From positions 17,803 through 81,802 of the forward strand of contig CAJWPI010000002.1 in the NCBI GenBank assembly GCA_913045055.1: DNA of 64,000 nt. The letters run 5' to 3'. Shown here one piece after another: positions 1-10,806 of the stretch. A model generated the notes under the pieces. It worked only from the letters and a program-made list of their open reading frames with translations, did no database searches and had not been told where the DNA came from. The translations under genes were made by a program, and so were the position numbers. This DNA is from an uncultured Gammaproteobacteria bacterium (GTDB taxonomy: Bacteria > Pseudomonadota > Gammaproteobacteria > Magnimaribacterales > Magnimaribacteraceae). Within the stretch, counting starts at the first letter, position 1; every line of letters starts with the position of its first letter.

Positions 1-224
1 ATGGCCCATGTTCCTACCCAAGTATGAACACTAAAAGATAAAAGGAACAGCGTAGTAAATATCTTCATAAAAACATTTTGAAATAACCCTTCCCAAACAT
101 CAAAACTTATTGGAGCATTATGAAAAACAAAAAAAGTTAGATATATACAATAAACCAAAAGAATTAATGCAGTAATTCTGACTGCTAAAAAATCTTTAGT
201 ACCTGACCCAAATATACCTTTCAT
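1..224 (-). CDS. sdhD: Succinate dehydrogenase membrane anchor subunit SdhD, partial (runs off window start)
   Basis: Manual translation of the minus strand from ATG at 224: MKGIFGSGTKDFLAVRITALILLVYCIYLTFFVFHNAPISFDVWEGLFQNVFMKIFTTLFLLSFSVHTWVGTWA; directly follows sdhC. Confidence 0.85.
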   Translation of the reverse strand, partial: MKGIFGSGTKDFLAVRITALILLVYCIYLTFFVFHNAPISFDVWEGLFQNVFMKIFTTLFLLSFSVHTWVGTWA

Positions 225-225
225 A

Positions 226-615
226 CTAAATAAAGAACTTAATAAATAATAAGATAGAAACTAAAAGAGAAATCACATTATAAATCCATGAAATAAAACT
301 CCCTGATCTTAGATCTTCCCCTATGCCAAAAAAGTCAGAGATTATTTTTTTTACTCCTATTAAAGAGTGGTAAACAATACCAACTAAAAATAAATAAAAT
401 ATTACTTTCAAAAGTACTAGACTATTTAAATCTTCTAGAAGGTTTAAAAACTCTTCTTCGGAAGACAAAGATCTATCTAACATCCACACAGCAATAATAA
501 AAATCAAAAATAAAGCAAATCCTGAGACCCTATGCAGAATTGAAGATATTCCTATTATGGGGAGGTCAATTGCCAAAAGGTTTAGGTAAACTGGACGATT
601 ATCTTTTTCTTTCAT
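226..615 (-). CDS. sdhC: Succinate dehydrogenase cytochrome b556 subunit SdhC
   Basis: RPVYLNLLAIDLPIIGISSILHRVSGFALF...YHSLIGVKKIISDF; three TM helices, SdhC SxxHRxSG motif. Confidence 0.93.
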   Translation of the reverse strand: MKEKDNRPVYLNLLAIDLPIIGISSILHRVSGFALFLIFIIAVWMLDRSLSSEEEFLNLLEDLNSLVLLKVIFYLFLVGIVYHSLIGVKKIISDFFGIGEDLRSGSFISWIYNVISLLVSILLFIKFFI

Positions 616-676
616 TAGGCTTTCTAAGCAGTAATACTGGGAATAACTTAATTATAATTTGGCAATAAGGTGAATG

Positions 677-1951
677 CTATAAAGTTTTGTCTGATAAGTT
701 ATCTTTCCTAATATTTGAAGCTATTAAGAATACAGTAACAAAAATAGGAAGAATGGTTAAAAAAGGATAAGAAGGAGAAATTTCATATAAAAACCCTCCT
801 AAAAAAGGACCTATAGAAAATCCTAATCCAGGAGCTACCATTGCCAAACCTACTGCTGCTCCTTGACTATCTGAGTCAGCATTTAAAGAAGCTGCAGCTG
901 TGTACCCAGGTGTGCCTAAGCCCATTCCAAGACCAATTAGCATCATACCCCCAACATAAACATTAAAATTAGAAGCATAAACAGCTATCAAAGTTCCCAT
1001 AATAAAAAAAGGCGTAGACCATTGGATTAATCTTATAGGTGGAACTTTTATTTTTTGTACTATTGTTAACTGTGCAACTATTGAAGTTAGTGCCATAAAA
1101 CCTAAAGCTATGCCTAGGCTTTGTTGAGTTACAAGAATGCTCAAAGAGAAAGTATCTTGTAAATAGAAAGCTGTAATAGATTGAATAATTGCAAAAGATG
1201 AAAAAATTAAAACTCCTGTTGATATAAGCATTAAATTTCTTTTTTCAAAGTTAAATGCTTGTTTGGTTGAGTTGGTTTCTTTTTTTATAAAAGACTCAGG
1301 TAAATAGAAATAGACAAATAAAAGTGCAATAACCATTAGAAGTGTCATAAAGAGAAGTGGAATGAGCCTTCCATAAGGCTCCAAGAAAGAAGGAAAAATA
1401 GATGTTTCAGCAAAGAGAAAAGCAATGAATGCTACTAAAACTGGTCCTAGAATAGTACCTATATTATTTGCAGCACCAAATTGACCCATTCCAGCAGATC
1501 TATTCTCTTCTGTTGTCACGTCTGCAACTGTAGCTCCTGTAGCTGGCCTCATACCAGCCCCCAAAGCAGAATTGAGGACTCGTGCTAGCAAGATTAAAAA
1601 AATAAGTGTTGTGAAAGTAAAGAAACCTATCAGCCCCAAATAAGCGATCCAACAAAAAATAAGAGTAGAAAAAATATATCCTATTAAGCCAATCAAAAGT
1701 ACAAATTTTCTTCCTTTTCTATCACTTAACCTACCCCAATATGGCGTAAATATTAAAAACATTAAAGCTGAAATAGAAACTAGAGAGGTAATCAATTTAA
1801 CACTAAAGCCTAACTCTCTTCCTATTAGTGGCATTGTTTGCCAGTAGACTGATTGGCCCATGCTTACAAAAATTACTGTAGGAATTAAGAGAGCTATTAT
1901 TCTTTTATTTCTAGAGTGTGAATTAATGACTTTTCCCTTTTTCTTTATCAA
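677..1951 (-). CDS. MFS transporter
   Basis: 12-TM protein with GRLSDRKGRKFVLLIG motif. Confidence 0.9.
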   Translation of the reverse strand: MIKKKGKVINSHSRNKRIIALLIPTVIFVSMGQSVYWQTMPLIGRELGFSVKLITSLVSISALMFLIFTPYWGRLSDRKGRKFVLLIGLIGYIFSTLIFCWIAYLGLIGFFTFTTLIFLILLARVLNSALGAGMRPATGATVADVTTEENRSAGMGQFGAANNIGTILGPVLVAFIAFLFAETSIFPSFLEPYGRLIPLLFMTLLMVIALLFVYFYLPESFIKKETNSTKQAFNFEKRNLMLISTGVLIFSSFAIIQSITAFYLQDTFSLSILVTQQSLGIALGFMALTSIVAQLTIVQKIKVPPIRLIQWSTPFFIMGTLIAVYASNFNVYVGGMMLIGLGMGLGTPGYTAAASLNADSDSQGAAVGLAMVAPGLGFSIGPFLGGFLYEISPSYPFLTILPIFVTVFLIASNIRKDNLSDKTL

Positions 1952-4058
1952 TACGTAACAAAAAAGCGTACTCCATAGCTACTTCCTTTAGAGATGCAAA
2001 TCTACCACTGATACCGCTATGTCCTGCAGTTAAATTAGCTTTCATCAGTATAGGGTTATTAGATTTATTAAATTCTCTTATTTTTGCAACATACTTTGCA
2101 GGTTCATAGTATTGGACTTGTGAATCCCACAGCCCTGTTGTGACTAAAATACTGGGATAATGATAAGCTTTTATATTGTCATAAGGAGAATAACTCAGAA
2201 TATATTTAAATTCTCTCTCGTCTTCTGGATTACCCCATTCACTATATTCCCCAGTTGTTAAGGGAATAGATGAGTCAGACATAGTTGTAACTATATCAAC
2301 GAAAGGAACATTAGATATTACACCTTTAAAGAGTTCAGGTTTTTGATTAACCACTGCTCCCATCAAAAGACCTCCTGCACTTCCACCTCCAGCGTAAACC
2401 CTTTCTCTGTGACCATATCCCTTATTTAATAGACTCTCAGTTACATCTATAAAGTCATTAAAGGTATTCTTTTTTTTCATCATTTTACCGTCTTCATACC
2501 ACTTTCTTCCCAACTCTTGTCCACCTCTAATATGAGCAACAGCAAATACAAATCCTCTGTCTATCAAAGAAATCCTAGAATAGCTAAATCCTGTATCCAT
2601 AGAAATGCCATAAGAACCATAACCATAAACAAATAAGGGGTTGCTACCTCTTATGAAAGAATCTTTTCTATAAATAAGTGATACAGGAATTGAAGTGTTA
2701 TCTCTCCCTTTAATAAAAAATCTCTCAACTTTATATCTATTTGGTTCAAAAGGTCCTTTAACTTCTACTTGTTTCAAAAGTTTTTTTCTAGATGATTTAA
2801 GGCTTATAGAATAAACAGTATCTGGTGTTCTTAAACTTGAGTAGCCAATATAAAACTTAGTATTTTCATATTCTGGGTTCGCAGCAAAATAAGTTTCATA
2901 TGTTTGGTCTTGAAAGTTAACAAATTTGTGAGAGTTGTCGTTCTTGTCAATTAAACGAAAATTACTTAATCCTTTAGATCTCTCTAAAGTTACTAGATGT
3001 GTAGGAAAAGATAAAAAAGATTGAATTAAAATCTCTTCGTTATGAGGTAGTAATTCTTGCCAATTAGTTTTTTTAGTTGACTGATTTTTGGGTACACTCA
3101 TTAGACGAAAATTCTTTGCTTTCCAATTAGTGCGAATAATCATTAGATCACCATCATCTTCTACTGAATAAATATGATTCTTTTCTCTTTTTAAGACAGT
3201 ATTTGGAAGGTCACTAGGTGAAGAAGAATCTATTAATAAAGTCTCAGAACTTGTAGTGCTAGATATATAAATCTCAACATACTTCTTAGACCTTGTATTG
3301 CCTACAGAAACATGAAAGGTATTATCCTCCTCTTGATAAATTAGAACATCTTCACTTTGTTTATCTCCAATTCTATGACGATAGACTTGATAAGGGAGTA
3401 AGGTTTCAGGATCTCTCTTAACGTAAAAAATAAATTTGCCATCTTTAGACCATGCAATGTCTCCGGATGTACCAGTTAGTCTTTCATCTAAGAAAGAATC
3501 ACTAGAAATCCTTTTAATTCTTATGATGTACTCTCGTCTTCCCGTTAAATCTTCGGCAAAAGCTAGCTTATTTTCAGAAGGGGAAATACTCCAATTAGAA
3601 AGTTGATAAAAGTTTTTCCCTTCTGCTAACCCGTTAACGTCTAAGATGACTTGTTCTTTTAGAGTATTTTTGTTTCTTCTAATGTAAATAGGATACTCTC
3701 TATCTTGCTTGTATCTTCGGTAATACTCATAAGACCCCATAGGCACAGGAACTGAATCTTCCTTTTTAGGAATTCTTGATACTATCTCGTTAAAGATTTC
3801 TTTTCTATAATCAACACCAGATCTAAACCAACTTTCTAAGTATTTGTTTTCTTGCTTTAGGTGTTTAATTACTTCTTTATTACTCCTAGAATCATCTCTC
3901 ATCCAATAATAATTATCGATCCTCTCAACCCCATGAGCTTCAAATTTTTTAGGTATTTTTTTTGCTATAGGAGGTTTCAAATCATCTAACTCTTGAGTAA
4001 GCACATAGTTTAAAAAAATATTTAGTAAGACGAAAAAGAAAATTTTAAAAAAATTCAC
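1923..4058 (-). CDS. S9 family peptidase (oligopeptidase B-like)
   Basis: C-terminal GGGSAGGLLMGAVVNQKPELF serine motif, RGGQELGRKWYEDGK, N-terminal propeller. Confidence 0.92.
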   Translation of the reverse strand: MNFFKIFFFVLLNIFLNYVLTQELDDLKPPIAKKIPKKFEAHGVERIDNYYWMRDDSRSNKEVIKHLKQENKYLESWFRSGVDYRKEIFNEIVSRIPKKEDSVPVPMGSYEYYRRYKQDREYPIYIRRNKNTLKEQVILDVNGLAEGKNFYQLSNWSISPSENKLAFAEDLTGRREYIIRIKRISSDSFLDERLTGTSGDIAWSKDGKFIFYVKRDPETLLPYQVYRHRIGDKQSEDVLIYQEEDNTFHVSVGNTRSKKYVEIYISSTTSSETLLIDSSSPSDLPNTVLKREKNHIYSVEDDGDLMIIRTNWKAKNFRLMSVPKNQSTKKTNWQELLPHNEEILIQSFLSFPTHLVTLERSKGLSNFRLIDKNDNSHKFVNFQDQTYETYFAANPEYENTKFYIGYSSLRTPDTVYSISLKSSRKKLLKQVEVKGPFEPNRYKVERFFIKGRDNTSIPVSLIYRKDSFIRGSNPLFVYGYGSYGISMDTGFSYSRISLIDRGFVFAVAHIRGGQELGRKWYEDGKMMKKKNTFNDFIDVTESLLNKGYGHRERVYAGGGSAGGLLMGAVVNQKPELFKGVISNVPFVDIVTTMSDSSIPLTTGEYSEWGNPEDEREFKYILSYSPYDNIKAYHYPSILVTTGLWDSQVQYYEPAKYVAKIREFNKSNNPILMKANLTAGHSGISGRFASLKEVAMEYAFLLRIDKEKGKSH

Positions 4059-5437
4059 TTTTTTCTTCTTTTCTTTATTAACCTTTTTCTCTTCTTCTTT
4101 TGCCTTTCTGAAAGAATATTCTTCTTATTTTCAAAAGGATTCTCACCTTCACGAAATTTGATTTGTAAAGAACTGGATTCAAAACCAATCTCAGTCCTAA
4201 AGTAATTTTCTAAATATCTTTTATATGATACAGATAAATTTTTTGTATTGTTTCCATGAATTAAGATTGTAAAAGGGTCCTTTTTTAAAAGATTTACATA
4301 TCTTAATTTCGGTCTAAACCTTCCTTTTATAGGAGGGCTGTGTTCTGAAAGGGCCTTTTTAAGAATATTATTTAAAAAAGATGTATCTATATCCTTTCTG
4401 CTAGAAATATAAGCTTTTTCTGCTTTACTTAATAAAGGTTTAACTCCCTTTCCATTTTTAGCTGATAACAGTTGAATCTTAAGATAACTTGCAAACCTTA
4501 TATTTCTTGAAATGTCTTGTTTTAGATCTCCAATATCTTTTTTAGTTAAAAGGTCGGTCTTGTTTGCCCCTATTATCACTGGTCTTCTCAAAGCTAAGGA
4601 AAGACCTAGAAGATGGAGATCTTGATCTACTATTGATTCAGTTGAGTCTAGTAATAGAATTACCACATCGGATCTACGGATTGCTTCTAGAGATCTAGAT
4701 ACAGAAGATCTTTCAATACTTTCTTTTATAGATCTCTTTCTTCTAACGCCTGCAGTATCTATAAGCGTTAAATCTTTATTATTAAATTTTATAGGTACCT
4801 GTATTGAATCTCTGGTTGTGCCTGCTTCTTCTGAAACTATTGATCTATTTCCTCCTACTAACTTATTAATTAGAGTTGATTTACCAACATTCGGTCTTCC
4901 AATTATTGAAACTTTAATTTGATCTTTTTTTGCATCCTTCTCTGTTTTCTTTATGGTATCTATATTTAACAAAATATCGATAAGATCTGAGATTCCCTTA
5001 TTATGGGCAGTAGAGATAGCAAAAGTCTCTTTAAACCCAAGTTTTTCAAAATCTGAAACAAGGCTCTCCTGCTTATTTCCATCCACTTTATTTACAAGAA
5101 GATAAATGGGCTTATTTGATTTCCTGAGAAACTGAGATATTTCTTTGTCTAAAGGAAGCAACCCTTCCTTAACATCGACCATAAAAAACAAAATATCTGC
5201 TTCTTCAATAGCTAAATTAGTTTGTACTCTAATCGCTCGAGATAAATCCGAAGATTCTTTACTGATACCTCCAGTATCAATTAAAACTAGAGAAGTGCCA
5301 ATTACATTTCCATATTGTCTGTCTCTTGTTAAGCCAAAATGGTTTGCTACTAATGCTGTATTTGAACCTGTTAAAGCGTTAAATAGCGATGATTTGCCCA
5401 CATTTGGACGACCTATTAAAGCTACTACATTAGACAT
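4055..5437 (-). CDS. der: Ribosome-associated GTPase Der (EngA)
   Basis: Two GTPase domains (GRPNVGKSSLFN, GRPNVGKSTLIN) plus C-terminal KH-like domain. Confidence 0.97.
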   Translation of the reverse strand: MSNVVALIGRPNVGKSSLFNALTGSNTALVANHFGLTRDRQYGNVIGTSLVLIDTGGISKESSDLSRAIRVQTNLAIEEADILFFMVDVKEGLLPLDKEISQFLRKSNKPIYLLVNKVDGNKQESLVSDFEKLGFKETFAISTAHNKGISDLIDILLNIDTIKKTEKDAKKDQIKVSIIGRPNVGKSTLINKLVGGNRSIVSEEAGTTRDSIQVPIKFNNKDLTLIDTAGVRRKRSIKESIERSSVSRSLEAIRRSDVVILLLDSTESIVDQDLHLLGLSLALRRPVIIGANKTDLLTKKDIGDLKQDISRNIRFASYLKIQLLSAKNGKGVKPLLSKAEKAYISSRKDIDTSFLNNILKKALSEHSPPIKGRFRPKLRYVNLLKKDPFTILIHGNNTKNLSVSYKRYLENYFRTEIGFESSSLQIKFREGENPFENKKNILSERQKKKRKRLIKKRRKK

Positions 5438-5479
5438 ATTCTTCCTATAGAACCGATAGAAAAGAGATTATAGATTGAT

Positions 5480-6640
5480 TTACTGAATGATAAGAGAAAT
5501 AAGACGTCCCGATTCATCTAGAGCAAGAAGGTCTTTTCCTTGATAAACAATTTCTTTAATTGGTTGTCTTGATACCTTTCTCCTTCCTATAAATGAACCA
5601 TCTCTTGCATCAAGAAGATGTATATACCCTTCAAAATCTCCAATAACTATTCCTTTATCAATTGTTACAGGAGAAGAAACGCTGCGTAATTTTAATCCTT
5701 CCTGTTGCCAAATGAGTACTCCCGAAGAAGCACCGAAGGCTTTTACTATATCTTTTTTATCAACAGCTATTATTCTGGAACGCGCCTCAGTTAAATCTCT
5801 TGTAGTAGATATATCTTCCTGCCAAACAAGCCTACCTGACCTGATGTCTATGGCAGAAATATTTCCTTGATAAGAAGCAGAAAAAAACAGTTCTCCTACT
5901 AGAATTGACTTACCATCTATATCTTTAATCCTTTCTAGTTCAGATTTCCCCTCATTAAGTGCTACAGGAATTTCCCATCTTACAGATCCTGAGTCTGGAT
6001 AAATCATGGCTACCTTTCCGTTTGCAAAAGCTGTAAAAAGAAAACCCTGCTCAAAGAAAGGAGTAGAAGTTCCTCTTAAACTCAATCTTGGCACGGTGGA
6101 TTGATGCACCCACCTTTCTTCTCCGGTTTTAAAGTCAAAGCCAGATATCACTCCATCAGAACTCTGTACAGCAACAATATCTCCGTTTGTAGTCGGTGGA
6201 GATAAGACTTCACTTGAAGTTTTGTTTCTCCATATTTCTTCTCCATTCTCTTCTTCTATAGAAATAATCTCTCCATCAATTGTTCCATAATGAAGCCTTT
6301 TAAATCCGAATCCTAATGCCCCTGATACTTGATCTCCTGTCTTTCTTGACCAAAGAGTTCTTCCTTTGTTTGTTGATAAAGCAACAAGATTCCCTTCAGA
6401 AGAAATAAAATATATTTTGTCATTGTTAATAACAGGAACGAACTTTCCTGTAAGACCTAATGCTCCTAAACCTTTATCCCATTTCTTACTAAAACTTGCT
6501 TCTTCTTTTATGGATACAAGCTCTGCAGGTTCTTCAACTTCTTCATCATCTCCCCAGAACTTCAACCATCCAAAAGAAGAACAACCGTTCATAAAGAAAC
6601 TTAGAAAAAGAATAATAAGAAAAAGATTTTTATTTATCAT
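5480..6640 (-). CDS. bamB: Outer membrane assembly lipoprotein BamB
   Basis: Lipobox FFMNGC, PQQ-like propeller repeats, position between der and yfgM. Confidence 0.93.
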   Translation of the reverse strand: MINKNLFLIILFLSFFMNGCSSFGWLKFWGDDEEVEEPAELVSIKEEASFSKKWDKGLGALGLTGKFVPVINNDKIYFISSEGNLVALSTNKGRTLWSRKTGDQVSGALGFGFKRLHYGTIDGEIISIEEENGEEIWRNKTSSEVLSPPTTNGDIVAVQSSDGVISGFDFKTGEERWVHQSTVPRLSLRGTSTPFFEQGFLFTAFANGKVAMIYPDSGSVRWEIPVALNEGKSELERIKDIDGKSILVGELFFSASYQGNISAIDIRSGRLVWQEDISTTRDLTEARSRIIAVDKKDIVKAFGASSGVLIWQQEGLKLRSVSSPVTIDKGIVIGDFEGYIHLLDARDGSFIGRRKVSRQPIKEIVYQGKDLLALDESGRLISLIIQ

Positions 6641-7286
6641 CGCTATCTGTTTGGAGGTCAGCTATTTTCATTCTAATAAGAGATTTAAGAGAAGAGCTTT
6701 GTGTAGATTCTAGAGCTTGTAAATAACTGATATTTGCTTCATTAAATCTATTAAGCTGAGACTCTGCATCCCCCTTCACTTCAAGCATCGCTCCATTTAA
6801 GACTTTAGCTTGTTTTACCACCTCAAGAGCTTCTTGAGGTTTTTCTAAAGAAAGAAGAATTTTAGCTAAACGTAATCTTGCTGTAGATTCAATTGGATCA
6901 TATTGGTTACCCCAACTAGAACTAGTGCTCTCAATAATATTTTTTAATTCTTTTGAAGCTTCTATTAAATCTCCATTTTCTACATAAATTTTAGAGAGAT
7001 GTAGAGAAGCCATATTTGCGTAAGGGGTATCAGTAAATCTTTCTATAAAATCTCTTATATTTTGCTTATTTTCTTGAGAGGTATCATCTAGAGACTCTAT
7101 AAAAACATGATATTCTTGAGCCAGTTCATGCCTTTGGTCTTGAGAAGCTTGAGTCCAATATTCAAAAAATAAAATTCCAGAAATAACAATAAATAATAAA
7201 AAAATAGCTACATATTTATATTTATTCCACCAAGAACTAATAAGTTCAAAGTTTTCTTCTTCTGATGAACTGAAAAAATTAGCCAT
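6630..7286 (-). CDS. YfgM-family tetratricopeptide protein (ancillary SecYEG translocon subunit-like)
   Basis: Single N-terminal TM, TPR-like periplasmic domain, conserved position between hisS and bamB. Confidence 0.85.
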   Translation of the reverse strand: MANFFSSSEEENFELISSWWNKYKYVAIFLLFIVISGILFFEYWTQASQDQRHELAQEYHVFIESLDDTSQENKQNIRDFIERFTDTPYANMASLHLSKIYVENGDLIEASKELKNIIESTSSSWGNQYDPIESTARLRLAKILLSLEKPQEALEVVKQAKVLNGAMLEVKGDAESQLNRFNEANISYLQALESTQSSSLKSLIRMKIADLQTDSDDK

Positions 7287-7288
7287 AT

Positions 7289-8563
7289 TTATGCTCTCAT
7301 TTTTTTAAATCTTTCTATTACTTCTTCTAAAGTTAACGTTACTTGTGAGCTCTCTTTTCTTAATTCTTTGAAAGAAATACTGTTATTTTTTAATTCTTCT
7401 TCACCTAAAATAAGGGTAACTTCTGCTCCAGAATTGTCAGCTCTTTTAAACTGAGAGCTTGCACTTTCTAATCCAAAATTTATTTTTAGATTCAAGTTTC
7501 TTATTTTTTCTCTTATTTCTTCAGAATATTTTATTGCAATAGGTATACTTTCCTCGGTAAGACAAACAAAAAAGACATCCAAACTAGTAGGTTTGTAGAG
7601 TGTATTTTTTTTATCTTCAAGAAGGAGTATCAACCTTTCCATGCCTATAGAAAACCCAACCCCAGGGCAAGGTTTACCCCCTAACTCTTCAACAAGATTA
7701 TCATATCTTCCACCTGCACAAATAGTATCTTGAGCACCAATGAGATTGCTCTTCCATTCAAAAACTGTCTTTTCATAATAGTCTAGACCCCTAACTAGTT
7801 TATTATTCAACAAGAAATTTACTTTAAGCTCATCCAAAGTATTTAGTAGTAGATCAAAATGCTCTTTAGATTCCTCATCTATAAAATCTCTTATATCTGG
7901 AGCTTCTGCAAGAAGTTTTCTTACGCTATCTAACTTTGAATCTAAAATCCTTAGAGGATTGTCTGTTAATTGCCTTAAAGAATTTTTATCAAGGTCGTTC
8001 TTATATCTTTCAAAATATTCTTTTAAGGCCTCTTTGTATTTTTTTCTGCTATCTGAATTGCCTAAAGTGTTTATTTCTAGGGTAAGTTCTTTATTAATTT
8101 TAAGTTCTTTCCATAGCCTTGCACAAACAGAGATTAATTCAGCTTCAATATAAGGGTGAGATACTCCGTAAGCTTCTAAACTGGACTGATGAAATTGTCT
8201 AGACCTTCCTTTTTGAGGTCTTTCGTATCTAAACATTGGTCCCATATACCACAATCTAGGAGATTCGGTCCTCAAAAGGTTGTTTGATATTGAAGCTCTT
8301 ACACAACTTGCAGTACCTTCAGGTCTTAAAGCGATGTTTTCACCTTTTCTATCTTCAAAAATATACATTTCCTTAGAAACTATGTCAGTAGTTTGACCAA
8401 TTGAGCGGTTGAATAAAGAGGTTTTCTCTACTAGAGGGAACCTTATTTCTTGATACCCATAAGAGGAAAAGATTTTTCTAATAGATGCTTCTGCTAATTG
8501 CCAAGTCCCCACCTCGCCAGGAGTTATATCTTTCATGCCTCTCAAAGGCTTAATATCAGCCAT
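7289..8563 (-). CDS. hisS: Histidyl-tRNA synthetase
   Basis: Class II aaRS motifs: LRPEGTASCVRA, GLDYYEKTVFEW, GVGFSIGMERL. Confidence 0.97.
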   Translation of the reverse strand: MADIKPLRGMKDITPGEVGTWQLAEASIRKIFSSYGYQEIRFPLVEKTSLFNRSIGQTTDIVSKEMYIFEDRKGENIALRPEGTASCVRASISNNLLRTESPRLWYMGPMFRYERPQKGRSRQFHQSSLEAYGVSHPYIEAELISVCARLWKELKINKELTLEINTLGNSDSRKKYKEALKEYFERYKNDLDKNSLRQLTDNPLRILDSKLDSVRKLLAEAPDIRDFIDEESKEHFDLLLNTLDELKVNFLLNNKLVRGLDYYEKTVFEWKSNLIGAQDTICAGGRYDNLVEELGGKPCPGVGFSIGMERLILLLEDKKNTLYKPTSLDVFFVCLTEESIPIAIKYSEEIREKIRNLNLKINFGLESASSQFKRADNSGAEVTLILGEEELKNNSISFKELRKESSQVTLTLEEVIERFKKMRA

Positions 8564-8573
8564 ATATTAAATT

Positions 8574-9713
8574 TTAACTTTGTTTAATAATTAGTGCCTC
8601 TTCTTTGATTCTATCGGTGTGTATTTTTTCCCTTATCAAAGACTCTAAATGATCCACTAAACTATCGCTCCCTATTTTGTGATCAGGTTTTCCATTTATA
8701 TATATTAGATTTTTTGGAGATGCTCCTGTCACGCCTATATCAGCATGTTTAGACTCCCCTGGACCGTTAACATAACAACCAATAACTGCGACATCTAAAT
8801 TTTCTTCAAAATCTTCGAACCTTTTCTCTAACTCATTCATAGTACCTATAACATCAAAATTCATCCTTGAACAGCTGGGACAAGCTATAAAATTTATACC
8901 TCTTGATCTGAGTTTCAAACTTTTTAGAAGATCAAAACCAACTTTTATCTCATCTACTGGATCAGAAGCTAAAGAGATTCTTATAGTATCACCAATACCT
9001 TCATAAAGTAGAATACCTAAACCTATGGAAGACTTAACAGTGCCAGATCTAAATGCACCTGCTTCAGTTATTCCTAGATGAAGAGGTTGATCAATAAGAG
9101 TAGCAATTTTTCTATAGCTTTCTACTGTTAAAAAAACATCAGAAGCCTTTATGCTCAGTTTGAAGTCATTAAAGTTTAGAGATTGTAAAATGTTAACATG
9201 ACCCATTGCTGATTCTACTAGAGCATCTGAATTTGGCTCTCCATACTTCTTTTGCAATTTTTTTTCTAAAGAACCAGCATTTACTCCTATCCTTATTGGC
9301 ACTCCATGATCTTTGGCAGCAGAAACAACCATTTTTACTTTGTCTTTTTTTCCAATATTACCAGGGTTAATTCTTAAACAGTCTGCACCTTGCTTTAAAA
9401 CTTCTAATGCCAACTTAAAATCAAAGTGGATGTCAGCTATTAAAGGTATATCTACTTGATTTTTTATCAAACCAAAAGCCTCTACTGACTCTATATCTGG
9501 TGTAGAAATCCGAATTAAATCAGCTCCAGCTTTTACTAATTGATTAATTTGGGAAATGGTTGATTTTATGTCTGTGGTTTCAGTATTAGTCATGCTTTGT
9601 ACTGAGATAGGAGCACCACCGCCAACGGGAACATTCCCAACCATTATCTGTTTAGATCTTCTTCTATTAATCTGGCAAGGTAAATTCAAGGCAATCTCCC
9701 GAAGGTAAGACAA
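8574..9713 (-). CDS. ispG: 4-hydroxy-3-methylbut-2-enyl diphosphate synthase IspG
   Basis: [30 protein letters not shown] motifs. Confidence 0.97.
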   Translation of the reverse strand: MSYLREIALNLPCQINRRRSKQIMVGNVPVGGGAPISVQSMTNTETTDIKSTISQINQLVKAGADLIRISTPDIESVEAFGLIKNQVDIPLIADIHFDFKLALEVLKQGADCLRINPGNIGKKDKVKMVVSAAKDHGVPIRIGVNAGSLEKKLQKKYGEPNSDALVESAMGHVNILQSLNFNDFKLSIKASDVFLTVESYRKIATLIDQPLHLGITEAGAFRSGTVKSSIGLGILLYEGIGDTIRISLASDPVDEIKVGFDLLKSLKLRSRGINFIACPSCSRMNFDVIGTMNELEKRFEDFEENLDVAVIGCYVNGPGESKHADIGVTGASPKNLIYINGKPDHKIGSDSLVDHLESLIREKIHTDRIKEEALIIKQS

Positions 9714-9719
9714 TGCAGT

Positions 9720-10133
9720 TTACATTGGTTTTTCTATTCCTGAATAAAAATAGATAATAATTAAACCAATCACCAATAATAAAATAACAAGAGTTTCATT
9801 TGAAATCATAGGAAAGATTCCTTCTTGCTTCCTCTTTTCTTTCTTTGCTTTTTTCTTTTCTTTCTTAAATTTCTTCTTTTGGTCACGTAAATAAAGGTCA
9901 TAACCTTCTAATACTAGATCTGCGTCTATGCCTAATTCTTTGGAGTAAGCTCTAATATAACCACGAATATAAGTTGGACCGGGAAGTTCATCATATCTGT
10001 CTTCTTCTAGACAAACTAAATATTTCTCAGATAAATTTAGGTTAGAGGCTAATCTTTTATAACGAAGTCTCTTCTTTGATCTAGCTTTTTTTAATAGATC
10101 TCCACAATATTGAGGTTGATTGTTTTCTGTCAT
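9720..10133 (-). CDS. rodZ: RodZ-like helix-turn-helix/TM protein, short form
   Basis: MTENNQPQYCGDLLKKARSKKRLRYKRLASNLNLSEKYLVCLEEDRYDELPGPTYIRGYIRAYSKELG HTH_25-type domain, basic linker, single TM. The ORF-track start at 10220 overlaps ndk; ATG at 10133 is preferred. Confidence 0.8.
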   Translation of the reverse strand: MTENNQPQYCGDLLKKARSKKRLRYKRLASNLNLSEKYLVCLEEDRYDELPGPTYIRGYIRAYSKELGIDADLVLEGYDLYLRDQKKKFKKEKKKAKKEKRKQEGIFPMISNETLVILLLVIGLIIIYFYSGIEKPM

Positions 10134-10143
10134 CTCCCAAATA

Positions 10144-10554
10144 TTATAAACTTGGAAAGAAAAAATTAATTTCTCTTTTTGCTGACAGTTCAGAATCAGA
10201 GCCATGAACTGCATTAGCATCTATGGAATCAGCAAACTCAAATCTTAATGTTCCTGGATTTGCTTCTTTCGGGTTAGTATCTCCCATTAATTCTCTATAT
10301 TTCGTTATAGCATTCTTTCCTTCGAGAATCTGTACTTGAACAGGACCAGAAGTCATAAACTCGATTAAAGAAGGAAAAAAGGGTTTGCTTTTATGTTCGG
10401 AATAGAAATTCTCAGCTTCAGACTTAGATAAATGGAGGGATCTCTTGGTTTTTATAACCAAACCAGACTTCTCTATTCTAGAACAGATTTCTTCTGCTAG
10501 TCCTTTAGACACAGCGTCTGGTTTAATGATTGAAAGTGTTTTTTCTAACGACAT
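10144..10554 (-). CDS. ndk: Nucleoside diphosphate kinase
   Basis: [21 protein letters not shown] active-site His motif. Confidence 0.97.
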   Translation of the reverse strand: MSLEKTLSIIKPDAVSKGLAEEICSRIEKSGLVIKTKRSLHLSKSEAENFYSEHKSKPFFPSLIEFMTSGPVQVQILEGKNAITKYRELMGDTNPKEANPGTLRFEFADSIDANAVHGSDSELSAKREINFFFPSL

Positions 10555-10609
10555 AAGTTAATAACATCGTAAATTTAGCGCGCATTATACTTATTCTTGA
10601 TAGATTAGG

Positions 10610-10804
10610 TTAATCTTGTTCTTCTATCCAAGCCATTTGTATAGCTTCTAGAATCTTTTCATTTGAATTATTTGGATCATCATCAAAATCTTTTAAATTT
10701 AAAACTAATGCATGAAGGTCTGTAAATAAAATGTAGGCAGGATCATAATCATCATGCTTCTCACTTAGTTCAATAGCAATCTCATGTATATCTATCCATT
10801 TCAT
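10610..10804 (-). CDS. iscX: Fe-S assembly protein IscX
   Basis: MKWIDIHEIAIELSEKHDDYDPAYILFTDLHALVLNLKDFDDDPNNSNEKILEAIQMAWIEE. Confidence 0.95.
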   Translation of the reverse strand: MKWIDIHEIAIELSEKHDDYDPAYILFTDLHALVLNLKDFDDDPNNSNEKILEAIQMAWIEEQD

Positions 10805-10806
10805 GG

